Below are positions 25,643 through 33,781 of a DNA stretch of 64,000 nucleotides, piece by piece. Positions within the stretch are counted from its first letter, which is position 1; each line of letters starts with the position of its first letter. This DNA comes from Streptomyces sp. ASQP_92 (lineage in GTDB: Bacteria; Actinomycetota; Actinomycetes; Streptomycetales; Streptomycetaceae). Made by a program: the position numbers and the translations under genes. The DNA lies in contig NZ_JAODUA010000006.1 of NCBI RefSeq assembly GCF_025399895.1, forward strand, positions 62,001-126,000, written 5' to 3'. Below the pieces are notes generated by a model. That model had not been told where the DNA came from. It saw only the letters and a list, made by a program, of their open reading frames with translations, and ran no database searches.

Positions 25643-26227
25643 TCAGCCGGGCAGGCGCAGGTAATCGGGCGGGACGGAGGCGGTGAGCCAGACCCCGTTG
25701 GCGCTGATGTGGAAGACATGACCGTCCCGGTGCATGGCCCCGGCGTCCACGCTCAGAATCACCGGCCGGCCGCGGCGGGCGCCGACCCGGGCGGCGGTCT
25801 CCCGGTCGGCCGAGAGATGCACATGGTGGCGGTTCATCGGACGCAGTCCCTCGGCGCGGATCGCGTCCAGGGTGCGGGCCACGGTGCCGTGGTGGAGGTA
25901 GGCGGGCGGTTCGGCGGGCGGCAGAGCCAGGTCGACGGCCACCGTGTGGCCCTGGCTGGCGCGGATCCGGCCGTCCTCGACGGCGAAGCGCTGCTTGTCG
26001 TTGGTGGCGACCACATGGTCGAGCTCGGCACGGGTGAGGGGGAAGCGGTGCGCGGCCGCGCACCGCAGCAGCTCCTCGATCTCCACCCAGCCCTGGGCAT
26101 CGAGGACGAGGCCGATCCGTTCGGGCTGGTGGCGCAGGTGTTTGGACAGGTACTTGGACACCTTGACGGTGCGTCTGTCGTCGAGGAACGGCGGTCCCTC
26201 CCCCGGCGGCTGGTGCGGTGTGTTCAT
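25643..26227 (-). CDS. kptA: RNA 2'-phosphotransferase, Tpt1/KptA family
   Basis: A 194-residue enzyme that transfers an internal RNA 2'-phosphate to NAD, giving ADP-ribose 1'',2''-cyclic phosphate. The N-terminal VSKYLSKHLRHQPE holds the first Arg-His catalytic pair; LHHGTVARTLDAIRAEGL, NRHHVHLSAD and GVWLTASVPPDYL are the other family blocks. In fungi it completes tRNA splicing; bacteria lack that pathway and the natural substrate is unknown. The ATG at 26227 starts MNTPHQPPGEG; an earlier in-frame start at 26263 is less likely. Confidence 0.93.
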   Translation of the reverse strand: MNTPHQPPGEGPPFLDDRRTVKVSKYLSKHLRHQPERIGLVLDAQGWVEIEELLRCAAAHRFPLTRAELDHVVATNDKQRFAVEDGRIRASQGHTVAVDLALPPAEPPAYLHHGTVARTLDAIRAEGLRPMNRHHVHLSADRETAARVGARRGRPVILSVDAGAMHRDGHVFHISANGVWLTASVPPDYLRLPG

Positions 26228-26287
26228 ACCGCCAGGGTGCCGGTCCGTGCGGGGGCCCGGCACCCCATTTAGTGAGGGCGCGCCCGG

Positions 26288-26803
26288 TCAGGGCTTGAGC
26301 TGCTCCACCGCCCATCGCGCCCACTCCTCGTGCATCGCACTGAGCCGCTTGCCGTACTCCAGGGCCAGGCGGCCATGTGCCGAGAGCGGATCCTCGTCCC
26401 AGTCGATGGCGGCCTCCGCCTGTTGGAGGCCCGCGAGCTGGCGGGCCGAGCGCTCGGCCTCGCCGAGCAGATAGGTCCGCGCTTCGAGCGGGGTGAGCTC
26501 GCCGAGGAAGAACACCCGGAGCAGGGAGTCACTGCGGCGCGTACGGACCGGCTCGACCTCGGTCAGCCAGCGGTGCAGTTCGGCCCTGCCGGCGGCGGTG
26601 ATCCCGTACTCTTTGCGGCCGCGCGGCCCTTCCGCGGACACCTCGACCAGACCGGCGTCGGCGAGTTTGCCCAGCTCTCCGTAGACCTGGCTCTGCGTCG
26701 CCGACCAGACGTGGGCGAGCGAGGTCTCGAAAAGCTTCATCAGGTCGTAGCCGCTGGCCCGCCGGTCGGCGAGCAGGCCCAAGACTGCGTGACGGAGGCT
26801 CAT
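26288..26803 (-). CDS. PadR-family transcriptional regulator
   Basis: A 171-residue PadR-type repressor. The winged helix (about 1-80) starts MSLRHAVLGLLADRRASGYD and contains SATQSQVYGELGKLADAGLV, the classic PadR pattern; a C-terminal Vir/AphA-like dimerisation helix bundle follows (about 90-170). It is divergent from the membrane-protein/carotenoid-oxygenase pair, with two strong dyads in the shared gap that are likely its operators. PadR proteins are usually released by small phenolic or hydrophobic ligands. Confidence 0.92.
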   Translation of the reverse strand: MSLRHAVLGLLADRRASGYDLMKLFETSLAHVWSATQSQVYGELGKLADAGLVEVSAEGPRGRKEYGITAAGRAELHRWLTEVEPVRTRRSDSLLRVFFLGELTPLEARTYLLGEAERSARQLAGLQQAEAAIDWDEDPLSAHGRLALEYGKRLSAMHEEWARWAVEQLKP

Positions 26804-26814
26804 GTCCTCCACTC

Positions 26815-26880
26815 TACATTCCACCCTTGACACGTCAAAGATGGAAGCTCTACATTCGACATGTCGAAGTTGGAATGTGG
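26815..26880. promoter_or_regulatory. Probable PadR operator with duplicated dyads
   Basis: The 112-base divergent gap holds TTGAC-AC-GTCAA (26827-26838) and the perfect 14-bp palindrome TTCGACATGTCGAA (26855-26868). Each is preceded by TACATTC, and the flanks CATTCCA and TGGAATG form an outer inverted repeat. The whole block is AT-rich compared with its surroundings. Position between a PadR gene and its divergent neighbour argues for a regulator binding site that controls both directions. Confidence 0.75.
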
Positions 26881-26915
26881 AGCTGAGCCAAGCGCTCGGA
26901 ACAGAGGGGACTCCC

Positions 26916-27473
26916 ATGAACTACCTGCGCGGATTCATCCCGTGGATCGTCTTCGCCGCCGTCGGCAGTGCGCACTGGCAGTGGGGCGCGCTCGCCGCAC
27001 TCGCCGCGGGTGTCTACCTCTTCGCCATGGACCGCAGGCGCGGGATGAGCGCCGACTCCCTGATCCTGGAGCAGTCCACGATGGCCTTCTTCGCCGTGCT
27101 GAGCGTCATAGCGTTCCTCGCTCCCGACAGCGGGCTGCGCGAGTACGGCGGCGCGCTGGCCACCGGCTGGCTGGCGCTCACCGCGTGGGCCACGCTGGCC
27201 GTCCGCAAGCCCTTCACCACGGGCATAGCCAAGCGGCAGGCGCCGCGCGAGGTGTGGACCAATCCGGTGTTCCTCCGGATCAACGTGGTGCTGACCGCCG
27301 TCTGGGCCCTCGCCTTCACCTTGACCGCCGCGGGGCTCACGCTCATCGACGCGCAGTCGCTGGGCAGCACCGCCTCGATCGCCGTCCAGGTCGCGGGCTT
27401 CGCCCTCCCCGCGATCGTCACCGCCCAGTACCCGGAGCGCGCCCGCCGCGCCGCCGTCCAGAAGGGCGCCTGA
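26916..27473 (+). CDS. Multi-spanning membrane protein, PadR-linked
   Basis: A 185-residue membrane protein with about five hydrophobic segments: 5-22, 24-38, 50-68, 72-90 and two around 120-165. I do not recognise the family. Charged loops DRRRGMSADS and RKPFTTGIAKRQAPREVW lie between segments. The ATG at 26916 has GAGGGG upstream. The carotenoid-oxygenase gene starts 2 bases after its stop, so the two are surely co-transcribed. A role in membrane delivery or export of an apolar substrate is inference only. Confidence 0.75.
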   Translation: MNYLRGFIPWIVFAAVGSAHWQWGALAALAAGVYLFAMDRRRGMSADSLILEQSTMAFFAVLSVIAFLAPDSGLREYGGALATGWLALTAWATLAVRKPFTTGIAKRQAPREVWTNPVFLRINVVLTAVWALAFTLTAAGLTLIDAQSLGSTASIAVQVAGFALPAIVTAQYPERARRAAVQKGA

Positions 27474-27475
27474 CG

Positions 27476-28846
27476 ATGACGGCCACGCCCAGCACCTCCG
27501 CGGTGCCCACACCGTCCGCCCCGCACCTCGCGGGCAACTTCGCCCCCGTCGCCCAGGAGCTGACCACTCATGAGCTGACGGTGACCGGTGCCATACCGCC
27601 CGAGCTGACCGGCTGGTACGTACGCAACGGGCCCAACCCGCAGGACGCGGCCTCGCCCCACTGGTTCTTCGGGGACGGCATGGTCCACGGCGTCCGCCTC
27701 GAAGGGGGCCGGGCCCGCTCCTACCGCAACCGCTGGGTGCGCACCTCGACCTTCACCGACGGGGCGCGGGTTCACGACCGGCAGGGGAACACCGACCTCA
27801 GCGCCGGGGCCGCCAACACCCATGTGGTGCGGCACGCCGGCCGCACCCTGGCCCTGGTCGAGTCGTCCTATCCGTACGAACTGGACGGCAGGCCGGGCCG
27901 CGAGCTGGAGACGCTGGGGGCGTACGACTTCGGGGGCCGGCTCACCACCGCCATGACCGCGCACCCCAAGACCTGCCCGGTCACCGGGGAACTGCACTTC
28001 TTCGGATACGGGATGCTCAGCGAGCCCTATCTCACCTATCACCGTGCCGACGCCACCGGCGAGTTGGTGGTGAGCAGGCCGGTGGAGGTGCCGGCGGCCA
28101 CGATGATGCACGACTTCCATCTCACCGCCTCCCATGTGGTGTTCATGGACCTCCCGGCCGTCTTCGACCTGGAGACGGCGATGCGGCCCGGCGGCGGGCT
28201 CCCCTACCGCTGGGACGCGGAGTACGGGGCACGGCTCGGTGTGCTGCGCCGGGACGATCCCTACGGCGAGGTGCGGTGGCTGACGATCGACCCCTGTTAC
28301 GTCTTCCACGCCCTGAACGCCCATGACGAGCCCGGTGACGGTGCCGGGCGCAGTGAGCGGATCGTGCTGCACGTGGTGCGGTACGAGCGTCTCGGGGCGG
28401 GCGGCCCCACGCTGTGGAAGTGGACACTGGACCTGGTGGCCGGGACGGTCCGGGAGGAGCAGCTCGACGACCAGGCCTGCGAGTTCCCCCGGGTCGATGA
28501 CCGGCTGGCGGGGATGGAGTCCCGGTTCGGGCATGTCACGGTGGCGCAGACGCCGTCCTCGGGGCCGATATCGGGGGCGCTGCTCCGCTACGACCTGCGG
28601 ACGGGGGCGGTGGCACGGCACGAGTTCGGGGCGGGGCGGGCTCCGGCGGAGGCGGCGTTCGCTCCGGCGGACGGCCGGCCGGGGGGCCCGGGGTGGCTGC
28701 TCAGCTATGTGTACGACGCCGCTCGGGACGCCAGCGATCTCGTCATCCTGGACGCGGACGACCTCGCGGCCGCACCCGTCGCGACGGTCCACCTTCCGCA
28801 GCGCGTCCCGTTCGGCTTCCACGGCAACTGGCTCGCCGATCAGTAG
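27476..28846 (+). CDS. Carotenoid oxygenase (retinal/stilbene-cleaving type)
   Basis: A 456-residue member of the carotenoid cleavage dioxygenase family, non-heme iron enzymes that split double bonds of apocarotenoids, carotenoids or stilbenes. The four iron-ligand His are visible near residues 163 (AHPKTCPVTG), 212 (MMHDFHLTAS), 278 (YVFHALNAHDE) and 449 (GFHGNWL). The start WYVRNGPNPQ is also typical. It lies 2 bases after the PadR-linked membrane protein. No carotenoid-biosynthesis gene is in the window, so the substrate may be imported or made elsewhere. Confidence 0.92.
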   Translation: MTATPSTSAVPTPSAPHLAGNFAPVAQELTTHELTVTGAIPPELTGWYVRNGPNPQDAASPHWFFGDGMVHGVRLEGGRARSYRNRWVRTSTFTDGARVHDRQGNTDLSAGAANTHVVRHAGRTLALVESSYPYELDGRPGRELETLGAYDFGGRLTTAMTAHPKTCPVTGELHFFGYGMLSEPYLTYHRADATGELVVSRPVEVPAATMMHDFHLTASHVVFMDLPAVFDLETAMRPGGGLPYRWDAEYGARLGVLRRDDPYGEVRWLTIDPCYVFHALNAHDEPGDGAGRSERIVLHVVRYERLGAGGPTLWKWTLDLVAGTVREEQLDDQACEFPRVDDRLAGMESRFGHVTVAQTPSSGPISGALLRYDLRTGAVARHEFGAGRAPAEAAFAPADGRPGGPGWLLSYVYDAARDASDLVILDADDLAAAPVATVHLPQRVPFGFHGNWLADQ

Positions 28847-28893
28847 CAGGGCAGGGTGACCCCAATCACCCTATGGATAAGCCGAGTTGGGTT

Positions 28894-28947
28894 TGATCCA
28901 CAATGAAGGCCGGTTATCCACAGGCAAATTGACAGCGCTGTGGACAA
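28894..28947. other. DnaA-box group
   Basis: TTATCCACA (28914-28922, perfect) and TGTGGACAA (28939-28947, the Streptomyces-preferred TTGTCCACA in reverse) plus a one-mismatch TGATCCACA (28894-28902) lie in the short gap between the carotenoid-oxygenase and MerR genes. Spacing and opposite orientation suit DnaA binding outside oriC. Confidence 0.7.
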
Positions 28948-29013
28948 CTACCGCCCCGTTGCCATGTGTTGGCGAATTTGACACGCATATAAGGGATTTG
29001 CCGCACACGACCC

Positions 29014-29970
29014 TTATGTACCGATACGAGTTGGGGCTGCCAAAGCATCCAAGGTACGCGCCTGCACCTCGCGTTCCGCGGCCGCCGCGATGAACGCGGC
29101 AACGTTCTCCGGGCCCACCAGCTCCTGAACGGCGCGGACGGTGGTGCTCGGGAGCGTCACCGGTCCGGGGTCCGGGGCGGCGGGTTCGGCCGCCGGGGCG
29201 CCCAGGTGGCGCTGGAGGTGCCGGGTCGCCAACAGGCGCATGGCGCGGGCCAGTTCGGCGTCCACGGTCTGCTGGGCCAGGGGGCGCAGCCGACGCACGA
29301 GGTCGGCCGCCTCGACCGCCTCCGCGTCGGTCGGGGGGCGGTGGCCCAGATAGCGGGCGAAGACGTGTTCCGTGGTGAAGTCCAGGAAGCGGGCCGCGAT
29401 GTGTTCGACCTGGCCGCGCAGCTCGCGCAGATGCCCGGAGATGGCGTCGAGCGGCACGCCCGCCGCGTGCAACTCGGCGGCCACCGCCAGCTCTTGGGGG
29501 CTGGGCACGAGGAACTCGGACTCGTTGTCCGGGATGCGTTCCAGGATGCCGAGCTCCACCGCGTCGGCGACGGCCCCGTCGTCGGGATTGCCGCCGAAGG
29601 TCTCGTCGAGATCGGCACGGGAGATGCGGGCGGCCTCTTCGTCGGTCCAGGGCCCGTTCACCTCGGCGACCAGACCGAGCACGCCGCCGAGCCCTCTGCC
29701 CGCGTCCCAGGCCTCCAGGAGTTCCTTGATGGAGGCCAGGGTGTAGCCCCGGTCCAGGAGATCGGCGATCTGGTGCAGCCGGGCCAGATGGGTGTCGCCG
29801 TACACATTGGACCGCCCACGCCGCTCGGGCCGGGGCAGCAGGCCCCGGTCCTGGTAGGCGCGGATGGTGCGGACCGTGGCGCCGCTCGCGTGCGCCAGGT
29901 CCTCGATCCGGTACTCGGCCGGTGCCGCCGGCTGCGGCGCCCCCTGCTGAAGTGCTGACTGCCCGGACAA
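29014..29970 (-). CDS. MerR-family transcriptional regulator
   Basis: A 318-residue MerR-type protein. The helix-turn-helix region (about 15-85) reads YRIEDLAHASGATVRTIRAY and RSNVYGDTHLARLHQIADLL, followed by a long coiled-coil and a large helical C-terminal domain without obvious metal-binding Cys, so a small organic ligand is more likely than a metal. The start is uncertain: TTG at 29970 has GAGGGA six bases upstream, while GTG at 29976 touches the GAGGGA. It is the last gene of the M24-EphD-hydrolase operon, only about 11 bases from the preceding stop. Confidence 0.82.
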   Translation of the reverse strand: MSGQSALQQGAPQPAAPAEYRIEDLAHASGATVRTIRAYQDRGLLPRPERRGRSNVYGDTHLARLHQIADLLDRGYTLASIKELLEAWDAGRGLGGVLGLVAEVNGPWTDEEAARISRADLDETFGGNPDDGAVADAVELGILERIPDNESEFLVPSPQELAVAAELHAAGVPLDAISGHLRELRGQVEHIAARFLDFTTEHVFARYLGHRPPTDAEAVEAADLVRRLRPLAQQTVDAELARAMRLLATRHLQRHLGAPAAEPAAPDPGPVTLPSTTVRAVQELVGPENVAAFIAAAAEREVQARTLDALAAPTRIGT

Positions 29971-29981
29971 ACCCACTCCCT

Positions 29982-30914
29982 CTAACCCAGGGCGGCGCGG
30001 CCCACCGCGCCCGCCGCCGCTCGGGCCGCCGGCGAGGTCGCGAGATAGTCGACGGCCTTGCGCAGGGAGCCCTCCTGCGAGGGATGGTACGACCGGCGCA
30101 GGTAGCGGGGTATGGCCGAGCCCAGTTCCTTCCAGGTGGGCAGCAGGCCCCGGCGCACGGCCCGGTTGTGCTCGCGCAGCGAGTAGCGCGCCCGGCCCGC
30201 CAGTTGGGGGTCGTGCCGGATCAGATAGGAGGCGCCCCACGCCCACAGCCACAGCAGCACCGGGGCCACGACCGCCATGCCCTCGACACGGCGCGCGTAC
30301 CGGGGCAGGCCCGTGCCACCGCAGTGCTGGTACATGTCGAAGGCCACCGCCCGGTGCTCGACCTCCTCCGCGCCGTGCCAGCGCAGCAGATCCAGCATGA
30401 TCGCGTCGGAACCGGCTCGGTCGAGACCCCCGGCGTGCAGCACCCAGTTGCCCAGTACCGCCGTGAACTGCTCTATCGCGGCGATCAGCGAGAGGCGGAA
30501 ACGCAGCCACTCCTGGGCCGGTATCGGCGCACCGAAGGGGGGCGCCTCACCGAGGAGCTTCTCGAAGAGGAAGTCGACGTGCCGGGTATAGGGCGCGGTG
30601 TCCAGGCGCTGCTGCGCCAAGTGATCCAGAACGTAAGCGTGTTGGACGCTGTGGGTGGCTTCCTGGCCCATGAACCCTTTGACGTCCTTGAGCAGGACCG
30701 GGTCCTGGACCAGCGGCAGGGCCTCCTTGAACACCTTCACGAACCAGCGCTCGCCCGCAGGGAGCAGCAGGTGCAGCACATTGATGACATGGGTGGCGGT
30801 GGGCTCGTCCGGTATCCAGTGCAGCGGCGTCGTGTCCCAGTCGAACGAGACGCGGCGCGGGGATATGCGGTAGTGCTCGACGTCCCGTGTGCCGTCTCGG
30901 CGCTCCGTGCTCAC
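29982..30914 (-). CDS. PF10118-type metal-dependent hydrolase
   Basis: A 310-residue helical protein of the family annotated as metal-dependent hydrolase (COG3687, PF10118). The conserved metal-type motifs GQEATHSVQHAYV and WHGAEEVEHRAVAFDMYQ (Glu/His clusters) are present, as is one hydrophobic segment near 210-232. The true reaction of the family is not established. The GTG start at 30914 overlaps the stop of the upstream EphD-like gene in a GTGA, so translation is coupled. Confidence 0.82.
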   Translation of the reverse strand: MSTERRDGTRDVEHYRISPRRVSFDWDTTPLHWIPDEPTATHVINVLHLLLPAGERWFVKVFKEALPLVQDPVLLKDVKGFMGQEATHSVQHAYVLDHLAQQRLDTAPYTRHVDFLFEKLLGEAPPFGAPIPAQEWLRFRLSLIAAIEQFTAVLGNWVLHAGGLDRAGSDAIMLDLLRWHGAEEVEHRAVAFDMYQHCGGTGLPRYARRVEGMAVVAPVLLWLWAWGASYLIRHDPQLAGRARYSLREHNRAVRRGLLPTWKELGSAIPRYLRRSYHPSQEGSLRKAVDYLATSPAARAAAGAVGRAALG

Positions 30915-32686
30915 AGCGGCGGATCCAATCGGGCGATCGCGCGCAGCGTCCTCGGCGCGAAGCGGGACATGAGGTGGGCGCCGCGCGCCTCCGGCGTCAC
31001 TGGCACCACCGCCTGGTTCTTCACCACCGCCCGCAGGATCGCCGAAGCGACCTTCTCCGGCGGGAAGTTGCGCAGCCCGTACAGGCGGGAGGTCTTCTTC
31101 TGGAGGCGCTTCTCCTCCTTGGCGTCCGTGCCGGCGAAGTGCGTGGTCGAGGTGATGTTGGTGTTGACGAGGCCGGGACAGATCGCCGAGACGCCGATGC
31201 CCTGCCCGGCCAGTTCGGCCCGCAGACATTCGCTGAGCATCAGCACCGCCGCCTTCGACGTGCTGTAGGCGGGCAGCGCCCGGGAGGGCTGGTAGGCCGC
31301 CGCCGAGGCGGTGTTGACGATGTGGCCGCCCTGGCCGCGCTCGGCCATCTGCCTGCCGAAGACGCGGCAGCCGTGGATGACGCCCCACAGATTGACGTCG
31401 AGGACCTTCTTCCAGTCCTCCGCCGTGGTGTCGAAGAAGGAGCCCGAGAGGCCGATGCCCGCGTTGTTGACCAGGACGTCGACGACGCCGTACTCCAGGG
31501 CGACCTTCTCGGCGAGCTTCTCCATGGCCTGCTCGTCGCTGACGTCGACGGTCTCGCCCCAGGCTTCGGGCGCGCCGATGAGCCGGGACATCTCCGCGGT
31601 CCTGTTCGCGCCCTCCGCGTCCCGGTCCACGGCGATGATCCGCGCCCCGGCCTCGGCGAACGCGAAGGCCGTGGCCCGCCCGATGCCGCTCGCGGCGCCC
31701 GTCACCAGAACCAGCTGCCCGCCGAACCGGTCGGCGTGGGGGCCCGTGGCGACGACGTCCTTGGCCGGGGTGCCGTCCTCGTTGGAGCGTACGAACTCGG
31801 TGATCCAGGCGGCCAGTTGGTCCGGCCTGGTACGCGGCACCCAGTGCTTGGCGGGCAGGGTCCGGCGGATCAGGTGGGGCGCCCACTGCTCCAGTTCGGC
31901 ATACAGCTTCGGCGAGAGGAACGCGTCGTCGAGTGGAGTGATGAGCTGGACCGGCACATGGGCGTAGGCGTCGGTCCGGGGGCGGCGCAGCCGGGCGCGG
32001 ACGTTGTCCCGGTAGAGCCAGGCGCCGTGTGCCGCGTCCTGCGGGAGGGACGCCGTGGGATAGCCGTCGGCGGGCACCTTCTCCACCCGCTGGAGGATCT
32101 TCGGCCACCGCTTGCCGAGCGGCCCGCGCCACGCCAGCTCCGGCAGGACCGGTGTGTGCAGCAGATAGACGTACCAGGACTTGGCGCCCTGCCCCAACAA
32201 CTGGGCCGCCTTGCGCGGGGTGGGGCGGCTCATCCGCTGCTTGATCCAGTGGCCGAAGTGGTCGAGGGAGGGCCCCGACATGGAGGTGAAGGACGCTATG
32301 CGGCCCTCGGTGCGCTCGACCGTCGCGAACTCCCAGCCCTGGACCGAACCCCAGTCGTGGCCGACCACATGGACCGGCCGGTCCGGGCTCACCGCGTCCG
32401 CGACCGCCAGGAAGTCGTCCGTCAGCTTCTCCAGGGTGAAGCCGCCGCGCAGCGGGGACGGCGCCGTGGAGCGGCCGTGCCCGCGGACGTCGTACAGCAC
32501 CACATGGAAGCGGTCGGCCAGGCGCTTGGCGACCTCGGACCACACCTCCTTGCTGTCCGGATAGCCGTGCACCAGGAGCACGGTGGGCTGGGACGCGTCG
32601 CCCAGCTCCGCCACGCACAGCTCCACGCCGCCGGTCCGCACCCAGCGCTCGCGCGCTCCCTCGATGTTCACGCTCGTCACGCTCAC
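30911..32686 (-). CDS. EphD-like alpha/beta-hydrolase fused to short-chain dehydrogenase
   Basis: A 591-residue fusion. Residues about 10-300 are an epoxide-hydrolase-type alpha/beta-hydrolase (LLVHGYPDS oxyanion motif, nucleophile Asp in VVGHDWGSVQGW). Residues about 325-590 are an SDR: cofactor motif VTGAASGIGRA, VNNAGIG, a catalytic Ser in VNTASAAAY and YSTSKAAV with the catalytic Tyr/Lys. Size and order match EphD of Mycobacterium tuberculosis, linked there to mycolate epoxide metabolism; Streptomyces makes no mycolates, so the substrate must differ. It overlaps both neighbours by GTGA. Confidence 0.9.
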   Translation of the reverse strand: MSVTSVNIEGARERWVRTGGVELCVAELGDASQPTVLLVHGYPDSKEVWSEVAKRLADRFHVVLYDVRGHGRSTAPSPLRGGFTLEKLTDDFLAVADAVSPDRPVHVVGHDWGSVQGWEFATVERTEGRIASFTSMSGPSLDHFGHWIKQRMSRPTPRKAAQLLGQGAKSWYVYLLHTPVLPELAWRGPLGKRWPKILQRVEKVPADGYPTASLPQDAAHGAWLYRDNVRARLRRPRTDAYAHVPVQLITPLDDAFLSPKLYAELEQWAPHLIRRTLPAKHWVPRTRPDQLAAWITEFVRSNEDGTPAKDVVATGPHADRFGGQLVLVTGAASGIGRATAFAFAEAGARIIAVDRDAEGANRTAEMSRLIGAPEAWGETVDVSDEQAMEKLAEKVALEYGVVDVLVNNAGIGLSGSFFDTTAEDWKKVLDVNLWGVIHGCRVFGRQMAERGQGGHIVNTASAAAYQPSRALPAYSTSKAAVLMLSECLRAELAGQGIGVSAICPGLVNTNITSTTHFAGTDAKEEKRLQKKTSRLYGLRNFPPEKVASAILRAVVKNQAVVPVTPEARGAHLMSRFAPRTLRAIARLDPPL

Positions 32687-33531
32687 GCCGCCTTCTCCTC
32701 GGCCCAGCGCCGCACATGCGGCAGGTCGTCGTCCAGCCAGAACGCGCTCTGCTCGGGGTCCCGGGAGTCGGTGACGACCAGGATCTCCTCGAACTTCGCG
32801 CCGGTACCCCGGAACCCGAGGTGCGGTTCGACCGCCCACAGCCCGGGCCGCGGCGGGTGGTCGGAGAACCTGTACGGGGACCAGAGCGGCGACCAGCCGT
32901 CCCGGTGTCCGCGCACCGCGTCGCTTGCCAGACCCTTGAGCGCCTGGGTGCCGAAGCCGAAGAGGTTCGGCGACCAGCGGCGCTCCTTCACCCGGTCGAT
33001 CTTGTGGGCGATCACGCCGAACGGATAGGCGCGGTGCCGGTTGGCGTAGCCCTGGCGGACCATGAGCCGGTCCACGCTCTCGTAGATCTCGCGCAGCGGC
33101 CGCATCTCGCGCACCTCCCGCAGGATGAGGGCGCGGTGTGCCTCCAGGTCGGCGAGCAGCCGGTCGTGCACCGGGTTGAGACCCAGGCAGCCGGAATAGC
33201 CGATGTCCGCGGTGTAGCCCTTGTAGACCGGGGCCATGTCGAGGATGAACGGCATCCCCGCCTCCAGGCGCCGGTTGGTGGGGAAGAACTGCAGCGGGAC
33301 GCGGAAGTTCACGAACGCCGTGCGGTCACCGAACCAGGCGAACGGCAGATGGAACCAGTCCCGCACACCCCGCTCGCGCAGCCACTCCCGCTGCATCCGC
33401 GCGGCCTCCCGCTCGGTCACCCCCGGCTTGAGCTGGCCGGCCACCGCCTCGGCGCATTCGTACGCCAGGCTCTGTACTTCCCGGAACCCGCGGAGCCGCG
33501 GATCGGGTCCAGCCTTCACTGCCGTTGGCAT
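32683..33531 (-). CDS. M24-family metallopeptidase-like protein
   Basis: A 282-residue pita-bread-fold protein. All five metal ligands of the M24 family can be matched: two Asp eleven residues apart in ILDMAPVYKGYTADIGYS, a His in FGVIAHKID, Glu in WAVEPHLGF and Glu in KFEEILVVT. The N-terminal domain of true Xaa-Pro aminopeptidases is missing, so it could be a creatinase-, prolidase- or methionine-aminopeptidase-like enzyme with another substrate. It is the first gene of a four-gene operon with EphD-like, PF10118 and MerR genes and overlaps the next start by GTGA. Confidence 0.87.
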   Translation of the reverse strand: MPTAVKAGPDPRLRGFREVQSLAYECAEAVAGQLKPGVTEREAARMQREWLRERGVRDWFHLPFAWFGDRTAFVNFRVPLQFFPTNRRLEAGMPFILDMAPVYKGYTADIGYSGCLGLNPVHDRLLADLEAHRALILREVREMRPLREIYESVDRLMVRQGYANRHRAYPFGVIAHKIDRVKERRWSPNLFGFGTQALKGLASDAVRGHRDGWSPLWSPYRFSDHPPRPGLWAVEPHLGFRGTGAKFEEILVVTDSRDPEQSAFWLDDDLPHVRRWAEEKAA

Positions 33532-33621
33532 CCGTCCACCCCTGTCGCCCTACGCGTGCGTAACTTGACACTGATGAATGTGACAATGCTCAGCGGCTGC
33601 GTCAAGGGGCCTGCGTCGGCC

Positions 33622-33648
33622 TGTGGACAACCGGCCGGTTGTGGACAA
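33622..33648. other. Pair of DnaA boxes around a 16-bp palindrome
   Basis: Two perfect TGTGGACAA boxes (33622-33630 and 33640-33648) lie in direct orientation in the divergent gap before the ABC operon. Between and overlapping them is the perfect palindrome ACAACCGGCCGGTTGT (33627-33642). They could be DnaA sites or the operator of another regulator. Confidence 0.6.
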
Positions 33649-33781
33649 CCCCGTCGCCCGGGACGGTGAGCGGTCAGCCTCACGTACGGGTTCCCCTACG
33701 GGGCCGTACCTCTGGAGTCGGACATCGATCCAGCCGTCTGGGCTGATGATTGCTGTGTCCTGCGCCACTACCGTCGATGAC

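Noticed and set aside
30887..33028. A 713-codon plus-strand frame over the EphD-M24 operon
   Set aside because: Antisense to three genes with clear motifs; its translation is low-complexity.
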